The notes under the pieces: generated by a model
Database searches by the model: none
The model's input: only the letters and a program-made list of their open reading frames with translations
What the model was told of the DNA's origin: nothing
Shown: positions 35,344-39,741 of the stretch, piece by piece
Numbering within the stretch: position 1 is the stretch's first letter
How the letters are laid out: each line of letters opens with the position of its first letter
Translations under genes and position numbers: made by a program
Assembly (NCBI GenBank): GCA_025352565.1
Contig: JANXTF010000148.1
Coordinates: forward strand, 1 to 39,741
Direction: 5' to 3'
From: Rhodospirillales bacterium
GTDB taxonomy: Bacteria > Pseudomonadota > Alphaproteobacteria > Acetobacterales > Acetobacteraceae
DNA: 39,741 nucleotides

Positions 35344-36570
35344 ATGGGAATGTGGGGAATTCGCGTCGGCCCGGTCCTCGGATTGGCAGCAGGCCTCTTG
35401 CTGGGTGCATCGCCCCTCGCCTTCGCCGCCTCCGAGTCGCCGGCAGACGGCGTCTACGCCGACCATATCGACTGGGGCGTGATCATGGACCTGAGCGGCC
35501 CGACCTCGGCCTCCCAGGCGGTCTGGACCGCCGGCATCAAGGACTATATCCGCAAGGTGGATGACGCCGGCGGGATCAACGGCCGCAAGATCAACCTGCT
35601 GGTCGAGGACGAGCGCTTTGATGCCTCGCTCGACCGCATCGCCTTCGAGAAGCTGACCGGACAGACGCCGGTGCTCGGCATCTCCGGCATGGGCAACGCG
35701 AGCGCCCAGGTCGCGCTGGCGTCCACCATCCGGCGCGGCAAGGTGCCGGTGCTCGGCAGCTACACGACGACCAAGGCCGTGACCGAGCCGCCGACGCCGA
35801 TGTTCTACGGCGGCTTCTGCGGCTACAAGGAAATGGCGCAGGTCGGCGTCGGGGCGCTCACGGAGCGCCTGAAGCTCGCGGCTCCCAAGGTGGTGACGGT
35901 CCATCTGGATACCGCCGGCGGCAAGGAATACGCGGACTTCGTCAATGCCGCCGCCATGCGCCACGGCGGCAGTTCCAAGGCGGTCCCGATCAAGGCGAAT
36001 GCCGCGGATGCGACGGCACAGGTGCTCGAAATCATCGCCAGCAAGCCGGACTTCGTCGCCGTCCACGGCACCGCGACCACGCCCGTCCTGCTGATGCGCG
36101 CGATGCAGCAATACGGGCTCCCCACCCCGGTGTTCGGCATGGCCTATATCGGCACGCCGATCGTTTACAACTCGCTGCCGCCGGAAGCCGGCAGCCGCTA
36201 CTCCTTCGTGAGCTGCTTCACGCCGGGCGGCACGGACGATTCCGCGGGCATGAAGGCGATGACCGAGAGCGCGGACAAGTTCGGCCACTCCGCGATGAAG
36301 GACGACATCAACTACGTCGCCGGCTGGGTGATCGGCCAGCTCGTGACGGAGGCGATCGCCAAGGCCGGGCCGGACGTGACCCGCGAGAAGCTGGTGGCCA
36401 TGCTGAGCAAGGGTTTCAGCATCGACACCAAGGGCCTCTCGGCGCCCGTGTCCTATACCCCCGAAGACCATAGCGGCATCGCCTTGCTCAAGCCCTTCGG
36501 CTTCGACTACGCGACCAAGCGCTTCACCGGGAGCGGGACCTACGACGAGGCGCGGAAATACGAGCAGTAG
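35344..36570 (+). CDS. ABC transporter substrate-binding protein, branched-chain amino-acid type
   Basis: A 408-aa periplasmic binding protein (type I fold, Peripla_BP_6/LivK-like). The signal peptide is MGMWGIRVGPVLGLAAGLLL followed by GASPLAFA. IDWGVIMDLSGPTSASQAVW and DAGGINGRKINLLVEDERFD are characteristic of the family. ATG 35344 has GGGGAG six bases upstream and follows the consensus promoter. It is the first gene of a five-gene transporter operon. Such proteins bind amino acids, urea, amides or aromatic acids; the ligand is unknown and the neighbouring catabolic genes are the best clue. Confidence 0.92.
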   Translation: MGMWGIRVGPVLGLAAGLLLGASPLAFAASESPADGVYADHIDWGVIMDLSGPTSASQAVWTAGIKDYIRKVDDAGGINGRKINLLVEDERFDASLDRIAFEKLTGQTPVLGISGMGNASAQVALASTIRRGKVPVLGSYTTTKAVTEPPTPMFYGGFCGYKEMAQVGVGALTERLKLAAPKVVTVHLDTAGGKEYADFVNAAAMRHGGSSKAVPIKANAADATAQVLEIIASKPDFVAVHGTATTPVLLMRAMQQYGLPTPVFGMAYIGTPIVYNSLPPEAGSRYSFVSCFTPGGTDDSAGMKAMTESADKFGHSAMKDDINYVAGWVIGQLVTEAIAKAGPDVTREKLVAMLSKGFSIDTKGLSAPVSYTPEDHSGIALLKPFGFDYATKRFTGSGTYDEARKYEQ

Positions 36571-36597
36571 GCCGCAGCGAGAGCCGCGAGATCCAAG

Positions 36598-37464
36598 ATG
36601 CTGCCTCAGGTTCTGTTCAGCGGCCTCGCGCTGGGAAGCATCTACGGTCTCGTGGCGCTCGGTTTCGCGCTGGTTTTCAAGGCGACCGACGTGCTCAACT
36701 TCGCCCAGGGCATGTTCGTGGTGGTCGGCGCCTTCCTTGCGGTCACGGCGGGCACGCAGCTGCACCTGCCGTTCGCGCTCACGCTGATGTTCATCGTGGT
36801 CGCTGCCGCACTGATCGGGGCGGCGATCCAGGCGCTGCTGATCCGGCCGCTCACCGGGCGGTCGATGCTGTCGATCATCATGGTGACGATCGCGCTGTCG
36901 ATCGTGCTGCGCGCGCTGATCGAGATCATCTTCGGGCCGCAGCCACGCGCGCTGACCACGCCGATGCCGACCGGCGTGTTCATCGTCGAGGGCGTGCGTA
37001 TCTCGCAGCTGCACATGCTGGCGGCGGGGGTGAGCTGGCTCTGCCTCGGACTGTTCGCGCTGTTCTTCCGCTTCACCACCTTCGGCCTGCAGATGCGCGC
37101 CACCGCCAACGGGCACGAGGCGGCGCTGGTGTCGGGCATCAACGTCGACTTCGTGAACCGCGTCGCCTGGGCGATCGGCAGCGTGCTCGCCGCAATCGGC
37201 GGCCTGTTCCTGGCCCAGCTCCAGCTCGCCTCGACGGAGCTGGAGGGCATCGGGCTCCTGGCCCTGCCCGCGGTCGTGATCGGCGGCCTGCAAAGCATCC
37301 CCGGCGCCATCATCGGCGGCTTGCTGGTCGGGCTCATCGAGCAGCTGGCCTCCTCCTACGTGTCGCCGCGCTCGGCCGACATCTTCGTCTATACGCTCTT
37401 GTTGCTGGTGCTCATGGTGCGGCCCTGGGGCCTGTTCGGCCAGCGCGAACTGGGCCGGGTATGA
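36598..37464 (+). CDS. Branched-chain amino-acid-type ABC transporter permease (LivH-like)
   Basis: A 288-aa inner-membrane protein with about eight hydrophobic segments. The N-terminus VLFSGLALGSIYGLVALGFA and NFAQGMFVVVGA are LivH hallmarks. RATANGHEAALVSGINV, followed by AIGSVLAAIGGLFL, is the conserved coupling region that contacts the ATPase. It follows the binding protein by 27 bases and overlaps the next permease by four bases. Confidence 0.93.
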   Translation: MLPQVLFSGLALGSIYGLVALGFALVFKATDVLNFAQGMFVVVGAFLAVTAGTQLHLPFALTLMFIVVAAALIGAAIQALLIRPLTGRSMLSIIMVTIALSIVLRALIEIIFGPQPRALTTPMPTGVFIVEGVRISQLHMLAAGVSWLCLGLFALFFRFTTFGLQMRATANGHEAALVSGINVDFVNRVAWAIGSVLAAIGGLFLAQLQLASTELEGIGLLALPAVVIGGLQSIPGAIIGGLLVGLIEQLASSYVSPRSADIFVYTLLLLVLMVRPWGLFGQRELGRV

Positions 37465-38555
37465 GCGGCGAGCAGGCGGCGGTTTCCGCTGCGCCGGCGG
37501 TGCGGCCCGCACGCGGGTGGCGGGCGCCGGTGCTGCTTGTGCTCGGCGTGGCGGCGGCCTGCTACCTCCCCTTCATCCTGACCGAACGGGCGATCTTCGG
37601 CGTCCGGCTGTCGAACATGCAGCTGCTCAACATCGGGCTGACGCAGGTCAACCTGATGATGATCACGCTGCTGGGGGCATTGTCGCTGAACTACCTCACG
37701 GGCATTGCCGGCCTGATCTCGATCGGCCACGCCGCGTTCTATGCGATGGGCGCCATGGCTGGCGCGGTATTCGGCACGCAGTTGGGCCTGCCGTTCCCGG
37801 TGGTGCTCGCCGGCTCCGCGCTGGTGGGAGCGGCGACCGGCGTGGTTGCAGGCCTGCCCTCGCTGCGTGTGCGCGGGCTCTACTTCGTGCTCTCCACCTT
37901 CGCGCTGCACTACATCGTGGTTTTCATGCTGTCGGAGTACCAGTTCCGGTTCTTCGACGTGGTCGGCATCCCGTTCGAGGAGGCGACGCTCGGGACGTTC
38001 GTGCTCGACACGCCGCTGCGCTGGTACTTCTTCCTGCTCGTGTTGTGCGTGCTCGTCTATGTCGGGCTGCGCAACAGCCTGCGCACGCGCGAGGGACGCG
38101 CCATGATGGCGATGCGCGACCACGAGCTTGCCGCCAGCGCGGCCGGCATCGACGTGCGCATCCTACGCCTGAAGGCCTTCGCGTGCAGCTCCGCCATCGC
38201 CGCCGTCGCCGGCACGCTCTACTCGTACTACATGACCAACGTGAACGCCGAGTTCTTCACCATCGACTTCGCGATCCAGTTCGTCGCCATCATCATCATC
38301 GGCGGCATGGGCTCGCTGGCGGGATCGCTGGTGGGGGCGGCGGTGTGGCTGCTGCTGCCGGCGGTCATCACCGGCTTCGCCGCGCAAATCGGCTCGACCG
38401 ACAGCGCGTTCGGGACGCTGCTGACCGAGAGCAAGCCGCAGCTCGTGAACCTGATCTTCGGCAGCTTGGTGATCGTGCTCCTGATCTTCGCGCCGGGCGG
38501 GATCGCGGGGATCGGCCGCAGCCTGCGGGACCGGCTTTCCGTGCGGGTGCGCTGA
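37461..38555 (+). CDS. Branched-chain amino-acid-type ABC transporter permease (LivM-like)
   Basis: A 364-aa inner-membrane permease. The cytoplasmic N-terminus is followed by about nine to ten hydrophobic segments. LNYLTGIAGLISIGHAAFYAMGA and RGLYFVLSTFALHYIV are LivM signatures, and RDHELAASAAGIDV is the cytoplasmic coupling loop. It forms the heteromeric channel with the LivH-like subunit. Start overlaps the previous stop (ATGA), and its stop overlaps the ATPase start (TGATG). Confidence 0.93.
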   Translation: MSGEQAAVSAAPAVRPARGWRAPVLLVLGVAAACYLPFILTERAIFGVRLSNMQLLNIGLTQVNLMMITLLGALSLNYLTGIAGLISIGHAAFYAMGAMAGAVFGTQLGLPFPVVLAGSALVGAATGVVAGLPSLRVRGLYFVLSTFALHYIVVFMLSEYQFRFFDVVGIPFEEATLGTFVLDTPLRWYFFLLVLCVLVYVGLRNSLRTREGRAMMAMRDHELAASAAGIDVRILRLKAFACSSAIAAVAGTLYSYYMTNVNAEFFTIDFAIQFVAIIIIGGMGSLAGSLVGAAVWLLLPAVITGFAAQIGSTDSAFGTLLTESKPQLVNLIFGSLVIVLLIFAPGGIAGIGRSLRDRLSVRVR

Positions 38556-39302
38556 TGGCCGCGATGCTGGAGGTCGAGGGGCTTTCGGTCGGCTATGCGC
38601 GCAAGGGGCTGGCGCTCGACGACGTGAGCCTGGTCGTGCCGACCGGCGGGATCGTGGCCCTGCTGGGCGCGAACGGCGCCGGCAAGACCACTCTGATCCG
38701 CACCATCACGGGCCTGCTGCCGATGCATAACGGCCGGGTGGCGCAAGGCCGGGTGCGGTTCGCCGGGGTGGACATCACGGGCATGGCCGCGCACCGGCTG
38801 GTCCGGCTGGGTCTGGCGCAGGTCCCCGAGGGAAGGCTGATTTTCAAGCAGCTCAGCGTGGAGGAAAATCTCCAGGTGGGCGCGGCGTTCCTGCCGCGCG
38901 GGAAGGTTGCCGAGCGGCTGGAGGCGGTGTTCGCGCTGTTCCCGCGCCTGCGCGAGCGGCGACGCCAGGCAGCCGGGCTGATGTCGGGCGGCGAGCAGCA
39001 GATGCTTGCCCTCGGCCGCGCGCTGATCGGCGGCCCCCGCCTGCTGCTCGTCGACGAGTTGTCGCTGGGGCTGGCGCCGCTGATCGTGGAGGCGATCTAC
39101 CAGCAACTGATGAGCGTCGGCGAGACGCTGGGCACCGCCATGCTGATCGTCGAGCAGAACGCGCACGTCGCGCTGGAATACGCGCAGACCGCCTACATCC
39201 TCGATCGCGGGCGCATCGCAATGTCCGGCGACGCGGCCACGGTCGGCGCGAGCAGCGCGATCGCGGACGCCTATCTGGGGCTCGCGGGCGAGGTGCCGGC
39301 CG

Positions 39303-39310
<8 letters not shown>
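38555..39310 (+). CDS. Branched-chain amino-acid-type ABC transporter ATPase (LivF-like)
   Basis: A 251-aa nucleotide-binding subunit. Walker A LLGANGAGKTT, Q-loop region VPEGRLIFKQLSVEENL (typical of LivF), signature MSGGEQQMLALGRAL (first residue usually L), Walker B LLLVDELSLGLAP and H-loop region VEQNAH are complete. The TGATG overlap with the LivM-like gene chooses the start. It lies before the LivG-like gene, the reverse of the common livG-livF order. Confidence 0.93.

Positions 39311-39741
<431 letters not shown>

Noticed and set aside
35284-37512. A 742-codon open frame on the minus strand
   Set aside because: Antisense to the binding protein and LivH-like permease, both of which have clear family motifs and signal or membrane segments.

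Overview
This is a GC-rich (roughly two-thirds G+C) chromosomal window from an alphaproteobacterium. It is most likely a member of Rhodospirillales or Acetobacteraceae. That rests on the conserved block rplU-rpmA-obg-proB-proA-nadD-rsfS-rlmH, then gpmI, an EnvC-like gene, ctpA, a divergent polysaccharide deacetylase and rppH, and on protein flavour; no rRNA marker is present. No tRNA, rRNA, insertion sequence, CRISPR array or phage gene was recognised.

Layout. Bases 164-2695 (minus) carry a GH15 glycoside hydrolase and a small alpha/beta hydrolase. Bases 2733-7049 (plus) carry a promoter, a RhlE-type DEAD-box helicase broken by a one-base frameshift, glutaryl-CoA dehydrogenase, and a TRAM-domain RNA methyltransferase that seems to start at ATT. 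Bases 7030-10188 (minus) hold an aryl-CoA ligase, a DjlA-like co-chaperone and a dienelactone hydrolase. A 58-codon DUF4169-type gene follows at 10239 (plus).

Bases 10252-16714 are the most interesting accessory block. A minus-strand operon encodes, in order of transcription, a zinc-ribbon/cyclase/AAA/TPR signalling protein (1107 aa), an 82-aa candidate RiPP precursor with a very strong ribosome-binding site, and a RiPP-maturation radical SAM enzyme of the B12-binding type. A papain-like C1 peptidase is divergent from it. Together they look like a sensor-controlled peptide-modification system: sensor, substrate, modifying enzyme and candidate leader protease.

Bases 16653-28893 (minus) are housekeeping: RNA decay (rppH), envelope and division proteins, glycolysis (gpmI), a periplasmic copper chaperone, ribosome maturation (rlmH, rsfS, obg), NAD synthesis (nadD), proline synthesis (proBA), and ribosomal proteins L27 and L21 with a good sigma-70 promoter and a terminator after rpmA. 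Several of these genes overlap by four bases and several lack a normal start codon.

Bases 29195-39741 are a catabolic and transport region. The minus strand carries a family-5 solute-binding protein, a glutathione S-transferase-like gene whose 5' end lies in a palindromic repeat, a class II aldolase, an SDR oxidoreductase and a ThDP-dependent enzyme. Divergently, a Liv-type ABC transporter (binding protein, two permeases, two ATPases, the last cut by the window edge) starts from a consensus promoter overlapped by a perfect 15-bp palindrome. The shared control region suggests uptake and breakdown of one unidentified substrate.
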